DNA of 16,505 nucleotides from CBFCZU01 sp965602635 (GTDB lineage Bacteria; Planctomycetota; Phycisphaerae; SM23-33): assembly GCA_965602635.1 (NCBI GenBank), contig CBFCZU010000079.1:1-16505 (forward strand), given 5' to 3'. Below, one piece after another: positions 7,452 to 14,982 of the stretch. Positions within the stretch are counted from its first letter, which is position 1. Each line of letters begins with the position of its first letter. The notes beneath the pieces are model-generated. The model was not told the origin of the DNA and ran no database searches. It worked only from the letters and a program-made list of their open reading frames with translations. The position numbers were made by a program, and so were the translations under genes.

Positions 7452-8444
7452 ATGAACTGGACCAGGTGCGACTCGACTCTGGCCCTGGTTGCTGCCGGGG
7501 CCGTCCTGGTTGCGGGCCTGTTTGCCGGGCCGCTTTCGAACGGGCGCGGGGGCAGGGGGCCCGATACCCACCCAGCCGGTGGCAAGGTCTCGGTGAAGAA
7601 CCTCCAGGCGGCGATGGCGAAGCTTAGACGGCTGCACTCCAAGCTCGGTAAGCCCAGGCCCGGCGACTGGCTGGCCCGATTCAACGAGCCGGGGCAGACG
7701 TTCGCGCAGTACCGGCGCTGCCGCCCTGTGCTACCGACAGGAGGGCGGCGCGTCATTTACATCCAGCCCCTGGGCAAGTTCACCAAGGCCCAGCGCAAGG
7801 TGGTGACGCTCACGGCTGATTATCTCGGCAGGCATTTCAACCTGCCGGTGAAGATCAACGATGACCTGCCGCTCTCGGTGATTCCGGCCAAGACTCGGCG
7901 AACACACCCCAGTTGGGGGGACAAGCAGATCCTTTCGACTTACGTGCTGGACACCGTCCTCCGCCCGAGACTTCCGAAGGACGCGTTCGGCATGATCGCG
8001 CTGACGAGTTCCGACCTCTGGCCGGGAAAGGGCTGGAACTTCGTGTTCGGGCAGGCGTCGCTGCGGCAGCGCGTCGGCGTGTGGTCGATGTACCGCTACG
8101 GTGACCCTAACAAGGGTCGGAACGAGCTTCGCCGAGTACTGCTGCGGACGATCAAGACGGCATCGCACGAGCTGGGGCACATGATGTCGATGAGGCACTG
8201 CACGGCCTTCGAGTGCAGCATGTGCGGTAGCAACAGCTTGGGCGAGTCCGACCGCAGGCCTCTGGCGCTGTGTCCCGAGTGCATGGCGAAAATCTGCTGG
8301 GCCACCGGCACCGAGCCCGTCGAGCGTTACCGCAAGCTTGCGGCGTTTTGCAGGACGCATGGGCTCCGCCGCGAGGCCGGGCGGTTCGGGCAGTTCATCA
8401 GGGCCCTGGGGCGAGTGCCGACGACCACGCGGGCGGCGAACTAG
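7452..8444 (+). CDS. Exported archaemetzincin-type zinc metalloprotease
   Basis: This is a 330-residue protein starting at the ATG at 7452, with GGGAG five bases upstream; the longer frame from 7374 has no such signal. The N-terminus carries a hydrophobic segment (LALVAAGAVLVAGLFAG) that looks like a signal peptide or anchor. The catalytic motif HELGHMMSMRHC starts at H239, with zinc ligands H239, H243 and H249 and the base E240. It is followed by C255-S-M-C258 and CPEC (C274, C277), the archaemetzincin hallmark of a metzincin helix plus a second cysteine zinc site. Two things are unusual: the metzincin glycine (HExxHxxG) is Ser246, and the protein appears exported, whereas characterised archaemetzincins lack a signal. 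The substrate is unknown. It is divergent from the CsgG-like lipoprotein. Confidence 0.92.
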   Translation: MNWTRCDSTLALVAAGAVLVAGLFAGPLSNGRGGRGPDTHPAGGKVSVKNLQAAMAKLRRLHSKLGKPRPGDWLARFNEPGQTFAQYRRCRPVLPTGGRRVIYIQPLGKFTKAQRKVVTLTADYLGRHFNLPVKINDDLPLSVIPAKTRRTHPSWGDKQILSTYVLDTVLRPRLPKDAFGMIALTSSDLWPGKGWNFVFGQASLRQRVGVWSMYRYGDPNKGRNELRRVLLRTIKTASHELGHMMSMRHCTAFECSMCGSNSLGESDRRPLALCPECMAKICWATGTEPVERYRKLAAFCRTHGLRREAGRFGQFIRALGRVPTTTRAAN

Positions 8445-8459
8445 CTTCCGGGCGGTGCG

Positions 8460-9239
8460 TTACTCCTGGTCGCACATCTCGAAGGCCTGCCGGAGGGCCT
8501 CGACGGCGTCGCCCTTGGGCACGAACTCGTGGCCGACGTAAAGCTCGTATCCGGTTTGGGCGATTGCCTTGCAGATGCCGACGTAGTTGAGCTCCTGCGT
8601 ATCGTCAAAGTCGTTCCGCCCCGGGTTGCCGGCCGTGTGGAAATGACCTATCCACTTGATGTTGTCCCGGATCGTGCGGATGACGTCGCCTTCCATGATC
8701 TGCATGTGATAAATGTCGTAGAGCAGCTTGGCGCGCGGGCTGCCGACCTTCTCGCACACCGCGACGCCCCAGGCCGTGTGATCGCACTGGTAGCCGGGGT
8801 GGTTGACCTTGGAGTTCAGCAGCTCCACGTTGAGGTTGATCTCCTTCTTCTCGGCGTGCTCGGCGACGCGCTTCAGACCGTCGGCGACGGCGTCGATGGC
8901 CTCGGCCTCGCCCATGTGCGGCTGGCGGTTGCCGGAAAAGCAGATCAGCCCGGGTATCCCCAGCCTCGCCGCAAGGTCGATGGAGGCGCGCAGCTCCTGC
9001 TCGATCCGGTCGTGGTTTGAGCGCTTGTTCAGGCCGTCCTCGAGCGAGTAGTGGCCCGACATGCTCGCCACGACCAGCTTGTGCTTTCGTGCCAGGGAGA
9101 CGAGCTCTTCCAGGTCGTCCCCGCGCTGCCAAAGCTCGACGGCGGCGTATCCCATCTCCGCGGCTGCGGCGAAGAGGTTCTCGAGGTCCAGCTTCTCCGA
9201 CTGGAAGATCGGGTAACAGATGGATTGCTTGATGCGCAT
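8460..9239 (-). CDS. Hydroxypyruvate isomerase-like sugar isomerase/epimerase (TIM barrel)
   Basis: This 259-residue protein is of the xylose-isomerase-like TIM-barrel superfamily (AP-endonuclease-2 fold), cytosolic, with no signal peptide. Near the C-terminus it reads YDIYHMQIMEGDVIRTI and then GHFHTAGNPGRND and QELNY, a run typical of hydroxypyruvate isomerase (Hyi/OtnI) relatives. Likely metal ligands are E139 (NVELLN), D175 (YDIYH), H201 (HFHTAG) and E238 (GHEFVP). Characterised Hyi enzymes carry Gln where H201 sits, so the exact substrate may differ. The ATG at 9239 has GGAG nine bases upstream. It follows the dehydrogenase gene by 48 bases and is probably co-transcribed with it in sugar or sugar-acid catabolism. 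It ends 15 bases from the convergent archaemetzincin stop. Confidence 0.88.
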   Translation of the reverse strand: MRIKQSICYPIFQSEKLDLENLFAAAAEMGYAAVELWQRGDDLEELVSLARKHKLVVASMSGHYSLEDGLNKRSNHDRIEQELRASIDLAARLGIPGLICFSGNRQPHMGEAEAIDAVADGLKRVAEHAEKKEINLNVELLNSKVNHPGYQCDHTAWGVAVCEKVGSPRAKLLYDIYHMQIMEGDVIRTIRDNIKWIGHFHTAGNPGRNDFDDTQELNYVGICKAIAQTGYELYVGHEFVPKGDAVEALRQAFEMCDQE

Positions 9240-9287
9240 GATCGATGTCTCCGCTTGTTGTCCTAGGCCGCCGGGGCCAGCGGCCGG

Positions 9288-10313
9288 TCAGTACTCCGCC
9301 CCGAGCTTTATGTACTCGTCCGGTTCGGTCGCGATCTTAGGATACTCGGTGATCAGGTCTTCGAAGCCCACCACCGGCGTGACGACCTTCTCCCCGCTGA
9401 TTTTCCCGGCCAGCAGCAGCCGCATGCAGGCCTCGAATATTCTCGCCTCGTCCCAGCGCGGGTGGTCGCGGTTCGGCTCGCTGCACGAGCGGGAGAAGAC
9501 GATGTTGGGGACGTTGAGGTGTGCCTCGGCGCCGAGGTCCAGTCCTGCGTCGTAGGGCGGGGGGAAGGCGCCGGCGACGACTGTCCCGCCGTAGGCCACT
9601 CCGCGCAGGGCGGCCTGGAGCGCCGGCCGGGCGCCGCTGTACTCGATCACGACGTCCGCGCCCCGCCCGCCGGTGGCCTTCTTGATCTCCAGCCCGGCGT
9701 CGCAGGCGGCCGGGTCGAGCACCATCTCCGCCCCGAGCTGCCCGGCGACCGCCCGGCGGCTGTTCAGCGGCTCGACGGCGATGATAGGCGACGCGCCCCC
9801 GGCCCTGGCGATCTGCACGGCCATCAGCCCGATGGCGCCCATGCCGAAGATGGCCACGCCGTCGCCTACGCGGACGTGCCCGTCCCGGACGGCGCCCATG
9901 GCGAAATCGGCGGGGTCGAGGCACACCGCGGAGGTCCAGGGGAAGTCCTCGGGCAGCTTCCAGCATCGCTCCTCGGGGCGGATGTGTGTCTGGCAGAAGC
10001 CGCCGTAGGTTAGCACGCGATCGCCCACCGCCAGGTCCTTCACGTCCGGCCCGACGGCGGCCACCGGTCCGACCGTCATGTTGCCCCCTCCGCCCGCGCC
10101 CGGAGCCGTGGACTCCACGGGCATGAACACCTTGTATTGGCCGTCGAAGCGTCCCCGGGCGGCGGCGTAGCCCTTGTGGAACGCCAGCTCCGTGCCGTGC
10201 TTGGCGGCGGTGAACTGACTCCGGATCAACACCTGCCCTCGCTCAAGCTCGGGATCCTCGTAGTCGCGCCATTCGAATTTTTCGGGGCTGGGGCAGAAAA
10301 GCTGCTTGGGCAT
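9288..10313 (-). CDS. MDR-superfamily NAD(P)-dependent dehydrogenase (zinc-binding alcohol dehydrogenase-like)
   Basis: This 341-residue protein starts at the ATG at 10313, with AGGAG seven bases upstream; a longer frame to 10388 has no such support. The N-terminal GroES-like domain contains KHGTELAFHKG (38-48), the GTE motif of a COG1063-type subgroup. The Rossmann domain has IFGMGAIGLMAVQIARAGG near 155-173, then AVEPLNSRR for cofactor ribose binding and GRGADVVIEYSG. The four-cysteine structural zinc lobe of classical alcohol dehydrogenases is absent, and the usual first catalytic zinc Cys is replaced near K38, so zinc dependence is doubtful. It probably oxidises a sugar, polyol or sugar acid together with the isomerase-like protein downstream. 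The precise substrate cannot be read from sequence. Confidence 0.88.
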   Translation of the reverse strand: MPKQLFCPSPEKFEWRDYEDPELERGQVLIRSQFTAAKHGTELAFHKGYAAARGRFDGQYKVFMPVESTAPGAGGGGNMTVGPVAAVGPDVKDLAVGDRVLTYGGFCQTHIRPEERCWKLPEDFPWTSAVCLDPADFAMGAVRDGHVRVGDGVAIFGMGAIGLMAVQIARAGGASPIIAVEPLNSRRAVAGQLGAEMVLDPAACDAGLEIKKATGGRGADVVIEYSGARPALQAALRGVAYGGTVVAGAFPPPYDAGLDLGAEAHLNVPNIVFSRSCSEPNRDHPRWDEARIFEACMRLLLAGKISGEKVVTPVVGFEDLITEYPKIATEPDEYIKLGAEY

Positions 10314-10388
10314 CTGCACTCTCCTGAAACAGTGGGGGCTCCGGCAGTCCTGGCCACGGCCGGGTGCGGGCCTGCGGCCGCCGGACAT

Positions 10389-10417
10389 CTCTTATCCGCC
10401 TCCCGGCCCGGCGTCAA
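10389..10417 (-). promoter_or_regulatory. Predicted promoter of the dehydrogenase-isomerase operon
   Basis: On the minus strand TTGACG (10417-10412, five of six -35 bases) is followed after 17 bases by TAAGAG (10394-10389, a weak -10). The transcript would start near 10382, giving a leader of about 70 bases before the ATG at 10313. It lies in the gap shared with the divergent cyclotransferase-amidoligase gene. Confidence 0.4.
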
Positions 10418-10484
10418 TCATGTCCTGTCGCGCGGAAGCATCTCCCGGCGGATGCGATACAGTGCCTCGACGGGCCTGCGGCGG

Positions 10485-10490
10485 TACAAT
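10485..10490 (+). promoter_or_regulatory. -10 box positioned for a leaderless transcript
   Basis: TACAAT matches five of six -10 bases and ends eight bases before the ATG at 10499. A transcript starting six to nine bases past the box would begin at or next to the start codon. No Shine-Dalgarno sequence is present before the ATG, and an in-frame TGA at 10490-10492 excludes an earlier start. The -35 region (about GTGCCT at 17 bases) is poor. Confidence 0.4.
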
Positions 10491-10498
10491 GACGCTGC

Positions 10499-12493
10499 AT
10501 GGCCAGATCGCGTTCGAGTCCGAGGAAGAGTCGCACCACCGCTGCCAGCCCGTTCCATCTCTTTGTGTACGGCACGTTAACGCACCCTATGGTATTCCGG
10601 GCGGTGCTGGGCCGTCGGATGGTCCAACACCCCTCCGAGGCCGACGGGAAGAACACCTTCCTTGCCCGCGAGGCTGTGCTGCCCGGGTACACGAAGGTCT
10701 CGCCCGACAACACCTATCTGTACGCCGTGCCCGAGCCGCAGGGGCGGATTCACGGCTACGTGATCGGCCCGCTGCCCGGGGAGCGCATGACCGCGCTGCA
10801 GCGCTACGAAGGGAAGAACTACCACCGGCTGCGAGTGCGGGTCCAGACGGCGGACGGGCCCGTCAAGGCCGTGGCGTTCGTCGGCAACCTGGAGGAGCTT
10901 CGCCATTCCTTCGGGTATGAGTTCCGCGATCACTTCAAACAGGAGATTCTGCTGCGGGGGAAGATAGAGACCGCGCTGCTGGAAGACGAGACTCGCCGGC
11001 TGCATACCGATGAGGAGATGACCCGGCGGGCATTGAGTGAGCTCCACGGACGAACGATCCGCGACCTGGTGCGCCGGCACTTCGACGCGGGGGGGATAAG
11101 CACCTTCGCCATACGCCAGGCAATCACCGACGACCCGCTGCCGGCGTTCGGCGAGCTGGCGCTGGAGCCGGAGGTTCGCAGCGTCGCGCCCAACTACCTG
11201 GCCTTGCTGTTCCGCCAGGTGCTTTTCAACCAGGTCGAGGACCGGATCCGGGACGACTTCCGCTTCGAGCTGGACGCCATGAAGATCTCCGAGCGGTTCT
11301 ACGAGCGGACGATCTCGGCGCTGGCGGCGTTCCGGGTGCTCAACGCCCAGCGGCCGCTGCTGGAGCTGCTGGCCGGGGATATCCTGACCGATCTTCCGTT
11401 CGGGTCGCACGAGCCGATCGAGTACGTCCGCTGGGCGGTGATCGCGGCCGGGCACGTCTACAGCCCTGCGCTGGCCAGGCGTGCCATCCGCTACGTTCGC
11501 AACCACATGGGCGGGGGGGCGATCCCGCTGGGGGTGGAGCTGGAATTCTCCAACACCGGCCACGGCGTGATACTTGACCCCGCAGGCAAGCAATACCCCG
11601 ACCGGCAGTACGACGGGTTCGTGTACTTCCGCGATTTCGCCCTGGACGTTCTGGCCTGGAAGGTCGGCGGGCACGTGGACGACCACTACGTCAAGAGCTC
11701 CATGCGGCGGCGGCGCGGGTTCTTCGAGCTGGCCTTGGGCTCCCTGTCCGTGGAGGCGGAGATCTCCAAGCCGATCACGGACGACCCCTGGCTGCTGAAC
11801 CAGATCGTCCACGAGGCAGTGAAGTTCTACGACATCGCCCCGCACAGCCTGCACGTCTCGCTCCAGCTGCGCTCCAGCAAGGCCCCGGTTCAGGACCGCC
11901 CGCTCCCTTTGGGCGTGATGAAATGCCTCTTTGCCCTCACCGGCGACCTTGGCCGTTGGGAAGACGGGCAGTACCGCGTCCGGCGGCTTTGCGGCGAGGA
12001 GATCATCCGCAAGAAGCCCGACATGCACATGCTCTTCAGCCAGACCTCCCGCCGGCGCAGCCGGGACCCGGGCGAGTACGGCGGCGGCAGCCGGGGCAGG
12101 TGGGTGCAGCAGTTCAAGTTCCTTCGGCTCAACCCGCGGCTGAACTATGAGCCGATCGTCGTGGCTTTGAAGGGCCTACAGATTCACTACAAGCCTGGCA
12201 GCTTCATAACCGCCGCCCAACACACGGCCAAGCCCGGTATGCGGGATCTCTTCCGCCAGCTTGTTGCCTGGGGTCGCTGCCCCGAGCCGCTGAGGCGGAA
12301 GGATATGGAGGAGTTCATCTCCGCCATCCGCGAGGGCCTGATGCGGGAGCATCAAGGCCGCCCCGCCCACAGCCGGGCGTACATCGGCTACTGCCTTGCC
12401 CACCTCCGCGCGGGGTTGGAGAGATTCAACAGGGCACTGTCCCGCAGGCCCGCTGGGGGGGCGCGCAGAGTACCGAGGCGACCTCGGGCATGA
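10499..12493 (+). CDS. AIG2-like gamma-glutamyl cyclotransferase fused to a putative amidoligase
   Basis: This is a 664-residue protein with no signal peptide. Residues 20-130 match the AIG2/GGACT cyclotransferase fold: FVYGTLTHPMVFRAVLGR at 22-39, LPGY at 61-64, and LQRYEGKNYHRLRVRV at 100-115, with E104 as the expected catalytic acid. Such domains release gamma-glutamyl groups as 5-oxoproline. Residues about 140-335 are mostly helical and unrecognised. From 340 the chain reads GVELEF (345-350; E347, E349), then SLSVEAEISKP (415-425; E419, E421), HSLHVSLQL (449-457) and RWVQQFKFLRLNPRLNYEP (534-552). ExE, ExE and HxxH strands in this order resemble glutamine-synthetase-fold COOH-NH2 ligases (the amidoligase/glutamate-cysteine ligase type). 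The cyclotransferase call is firm; the ligase call is inference. A Lys/Arg/His-rich tail follows. Confidence 0.82.
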   Translation: MARSRSSPRKSRTTAASPFHLFVYGTLTHPMVFRAVLGRRMVQHPSEADGKNTFLAREAVLPGYTKVSPDNTYLYAVPEPQGRIHGYVIGPLPGERMTALQRYEGKNYHRLRVRVQTADGPVKAVAFVGNLEELRHSFGYEFRDHFKQEILLRGKIETALLEDETRRLHTDEEMTRRALSELHGRTIRDLVRRHFDAGGISTFAIRQAITDDPLPAFGELALEPEVRSVAPNYLALLFRQVLFNQVEDRIRDDFRFELDAMKISERFYERTISALAAFRVLNAQRPLLELLAGDILTDLPFGSHEPIEYVRWAVIAAGHVYSPALARRAIRYVRNHMGGGAIPLGVELEFSNTGHGVILDPAGKQYPDRQYDGFVYFRDFALDVLAWKVGGHVDDHYVKSSMRRRRGFFELALGSLSVEAEISKPITDDPWLLNQIVHEAVKFYDIAPHSLHVSLQLRSSKAPVQDRPLPLGVMKCLFALTGDLGRWEDGQYRVRRLCGEEIIRKKPDMHMLFSQTSRRRSRDPGEYGGGSRGRWVQQFKFLRLNPRLNYEPIVVALKGLQIHYKPGSFITAAQHTAKPGMRDLFRQLVAWGRCPEPLRRKDMEEFISAIREGLMREHQGRPAHSRAYIGYCLAHLRAGLERFNRALSRRPAGGARRVPRRPRA

Positions 12494-12506
12494 GGGGAGT
12501 TTCCCC
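12494..12506. terminator. Short GC hairpin between convergent genes
   Basis: GGGGA and TCCCC flank a three-base loop just past the stop of the fusion gene and ahead of the convergent stop at 12530. The stem is only five pairs and has no T tract, so termination is a weak guess. Confidence 0.2.
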
Positions 12507-12529
12507 CCGCCTGCCGCGAGCCGCGGACG

Positions 12530-14218
12530 CTACGAGCCTTTGGGGGCGGCGCTCTTGGCCGTCGCCCCGGCGGCTGGACGCGTCGTGGGCGCGGCTTGGG
12601 CTTTCCCCGCCCCGCGCAGGCACTTGGAGTAGGCCACGAACAGCTCGTGCGCCGCCAACAGGCCCTTGATCCTGTCGACCTCGTTGGGGCCCTTCTCGTG
12701 AGCTGCGGCCAGCTCCCCCCTAAGCTCGGTCATCCGCTTCTCCGCCAGCGACGCGAGGCGCTGGGCGTGGGCGGCGGCCTTGTCCGGCTGGTCGTTGCCC
12801 GCGCGGATGAACGCCGCAAGGCACAACAGGGACAGGTTCGGTGGGGCGCCCTTCTCGCTCAGGCCACTTTCCAGTTCGGCTATCCGGATCTCCACGACCT
12901 TCTCGCCCAGCAGCCTCTTGACGTTCACCCTGGGCTCCATCATCGGGGGAGTCTGGCTCAGTGCCCGATGAAGGTGATAGGCGCTGGTCATTGGCTCGTT
13001 GGCGGCGAACAGCGCCAGCGACAGGCCTATGGAGGCCAAGGGGTTGCCACGGTTGAGCACGGCGGCGACGCGGTAATGCCCGGCCGCATCGTAGTACCTG
13101 CCGTTGGTAAGGGCGCTCTGGGCCTTTGACATCCGCATGTTGAACAAGTCGCGCCCCGTGCCGGCGAGGCTGTGGATCACTATCTGACCCCGGATCCGCT
13201 CCACGAGCTTTTGCGGCACGGCGGGCCCAGGTCGCTGCTCGGCGGCGCGCGCCCCGGGCAAGGCCGGCTGGGGCTCCCTCCCGGTCTTGGCGCCGGAACC
13301 GGCCGGCACCTCACCTTCGGGCTGCCTGGCCTCGCGGAGGGTCCGCAGCAGGTCGAGAAAGACGTCCTGGCCCAGCCCGGGAAGCAGCTCCGGCCCGGCC
13401 TTGAGCGCCTCCAGCGGAGTCTTCTCCTTGTCGGAGGGGGAGCGCGTTTTCGACTGGCCGGGGACGCCCTCAACCTGCCAGTCGAGGCGGCTCTTCGGCC
13501 TGAGCTTCTCCTCGGGGCGTTCTCCCGGTTCGGCCTGTTCCTCGCCCTCGGCTGGGCCCTGTTGGTCCTGTCTGCCGACGATGCCGAAGAGGGGGCTGGC
13601 AGCGGGTCTGTACGCCCGGGTCTCAAGCTCGGCGCTGGTCTTCGGGGTCTTCAGGAACATTGCCTCGTCCGGCGCCACCTGCGGCTGGATCAGCGGGTTG
13701 ATCCTCAATTGGTTGCCCGTGTTCGGGAGGATGGGCTTATAGGCCGCCATGGCGTCGTCGTAGAGCTTGCGCGCCGACGGCGGCGGGACGTACGTCGCCC
13801 GCGGCACGGAGCTGCCGGGCTGGTTCAATCCCCCCGTGATCGCCGATGGCGCCAGGACCGTCCGGCTGGGGGAGAGGTACGCGCTCGGGCCGTAGGTCCT
13901 CCCTGAGCCGATCTGTCCCGCCCCCGCCGAGCTGCGGACGAAGTCATCAAGCCGCGCGGAGGGAAGATCCAGGCGCAGCTGGTTGGCCGCAGCGTAACCG
14001 GCCGCTCCGCGGAAATGGAATCCGCCGGTGACCTGGCCGGTCACGAGCCGGTTGCCGTCGAAGGCGGGGTTGGCCCGGCGGACGCTGTTGTATCGCCCGG
14101 CGATGACATTGGGGTTGGCGTCGAGCGCCCGGCCGTACTGAGTCATGACGGGTTGGGCGGCGGCGTGACCGGCCAACGCCAGGATCAGACCTGCTGACAG
14201 ATACCAGCGCGATTGCAT
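12530..14218 (-). CDS. Exported TPR-like protein with proline/glutamate-rich linker
   Basis: This is a 562-residue protein. Three clustered ATGs begin the frame; the one at 14218 is chosen because GAGG lies nine bases before it, while it abuts the first (14227). The N-terminus is a signal peptide (YLSAGLILALAGHAAAQ, cut near AAA-Q). An N-terminal Gly/Asn/Arg-rich part (to about 200) contains VTGQVTGGFHFRG. A low-complexity Pro/Glu/Lys linker runs about 215-335. A helical region follows with TPR-like repeats at about 358-427 (MSKAQSALTNGRYYDAAGHY, HLHRALSQTPP) and 462-507. An Ala/Pro/Thr-rich tail ends it. It is likely a periplasmic scaffold; no enzyme motif is seen. It is 150 bases downstream of the CDP-alcohol transferase gene and probably has its own promoter. 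Confidence 0.85.
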   Translation of the reverse strand: MQSRWYLSAGLILALAGHAAAQPVMTQYGRALDANPNVIAGRYNSVRRANPAFDGNRLVTGQVTGGFHFRGAAGYAAANQLRLDLPSARLDDFVRSSAGAGQIGSGRTYGPSAYLSPSRTVLAPSAITGGLNQPGSSVPRATYVPPPSARKLYDDAMAAYKPILPNTGNQLRINPLIQPQVAPDEAMFLKTPKTSAELETRAYRPAASPLFGIVGRQDQQGPAEGEEQAEPGERPEEKLRPKSRLDWQVEGVPGQSKTRSPSDKEKTPLEALKAGPELLPGLGQDVFLDLLRTLREARQPEGEVPAGSGAKTGREPQPALPGARAAEQRPGPAVPQKLVERIRGQIVIHSLAGTGRDLFNMRMSKAQSALTNGRYYDAAGHYRVAAVLNRGNPLASIGLSLALFAANEPMTSAYHLHRALSQTPPMMEPRVNVKRLLGEKVVEIRIAELESGLSEKGAPPNLSLLCLAAFIRAGNDQPDKAAAHAQRLASLAEKRMTELRGELAAAHEKGPNEVDRIKGLLAAHELFVAYSKCLRGAGKAQAAPTTRPAAGATAKSAAPKGS

Positions 14219-14284
14219 GGCCATCATCCTCTCAGTACCTGCGGCCGTGGCCAGGGGCCAGGCTGCAGCGGGGCCTCCAAGTGT

Positions 14285-14290
14285 ATTGTA
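14285..14290 (-). promoter_or_regulatory. Possible -10 box for the TPR protein gene
   Basis: On the minus strand TACAAT matches five of six -10 bases, about 67 bases before the ATG at 14218. No recognisable -35 box is found at 16-18 bases, so the call is tentative. Confidence 0.3.
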
Positions 14291-14341
14291 CGCCCCATTA
14301 CCAGAATCGGCTCATACGACTTGCCGGATAAAGGACAAACT

Positions 14342-14364
14342 CCCGCCTGTCCGCGGGCGGCGGG
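14342..14364 (-). terminator. Possible terminator hairpin after the CDP-alcohol transferase
   Basis: CCCGCC and GGCGGG form a perfect six-pair stem around an 11-base loop, starting about five bases after the stop at 14369 on the minus strand. The following AGTTTGTCCTTT is only partly T-rich. It would separate the upstream pair from the TPR gene. Confidence 0.35.
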
Positions 14365-14368
14365 GGCC

Positions 14369-14953
14369 TCAGGCCTCGCGGCGGGGCGAAATGTCCATTC
14401 GGTACAGATCCGCCACGGACCCCCACCCGGCGCGGAGGTAATCGATCATGCTCAGGAGGGTTATGGCCAGCACGCTGCCGGCCACTACCCATCGACCGGC
14501 GGGGGCCCAGTTGGCCTCGGTCGAGGCAAGCAGCACAAGGGCGATGATCCCCAGGCCCTGAACGATGGCCTTTGTCTTGCCGCTACGGCGGGCGGACGTC
14601 GGCCCGCCCACGTGGGCTCGAACCGTCCGCACATACGCCACCACCAGGTCCCGCCCGACCATCATCAGCGGGACGCCGACCGTAACCCAACCTGCCAGGG
14701 CGGCTGAGAAGTACATCGTCAGCCGGGCGAGCGAGTCGCACAGCGGGTCCAGCAGCCCGCCCAGCCTGCTGGCTTTGCCCGCCCGCCGGGCAGCGATCCC
14801 GTCGAAGAAGTCCGTCAACTCAACCGCCACCGCAAGGGCCACCAGGACGGCCGCCCAGGGCGGGGCGATGACCCCCGCCCCGGCCGCCGCGACGCACGCG
14901 GCGAACGCCCCGGCGAGAGCCAGCCTGCCAAAGGTCAGTACGTAAGCGAGCAT
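14369..14953 (-). CDS. CDP-alcohol phosphatidyltransferase (PgsA-like)
   Basis: This 194-residue inner-membrane enzyme transfers a phosphatidyl group from CDP-diacylglycerol to an alcohol. The full family signature D-x2-D-G-x2-A-R-x8-G-x3-D-x3-D is present: D48, D51, G52, A55, R56, G65, D69 and D73. Hydrophobic segments lie at about 6-44, 78-100, 133-146 and 153-170. Length and layout fit phosphatidylglycerophosphate synthase best, but DPLCDSLARL differs from the usual DPLADK, so another acceptor (such as inositol phosphate or serine) is possible and I give no symbol. The start is the ATG at 14953, with a weak GGGA before it; a longer frame runs antisense-style through the aldo/keto reductase gene and is not believed. 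It lies 29 bases downstream of that reductase, probably co-transcribed. Confidence 0.88.
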   Translation of the reverse strand: MLAYVLTFGRLALAGAFAACVAAAGAGVIAPPWAAVLVALAVAVELTDFFDGIAARRAGKASRLGGLLDPLCDSLARLTMYFSAALAGWVTVGVPLMMVGRDLVVAYVRTVRAHVGGPTSARRSGKTKAIVQGLGIIALVLLASTEANWAPAGRWVVAGSVLAITLLSMIDYLRAGWGSVADLYRMDISPRREA

Positions 14954-14982
14954 CTTTCCCGTCGCCGTCCAGTTCGACCAGC

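Noticed and set aside
10577..12028. 483-residue minus-strand open frame across the cyclotransferase-amidoligase gene
   Set aside because: The plus-strand frame carries clear domain motifs; the minus frame shows only arginine/proline/valine-rich shadow composition.
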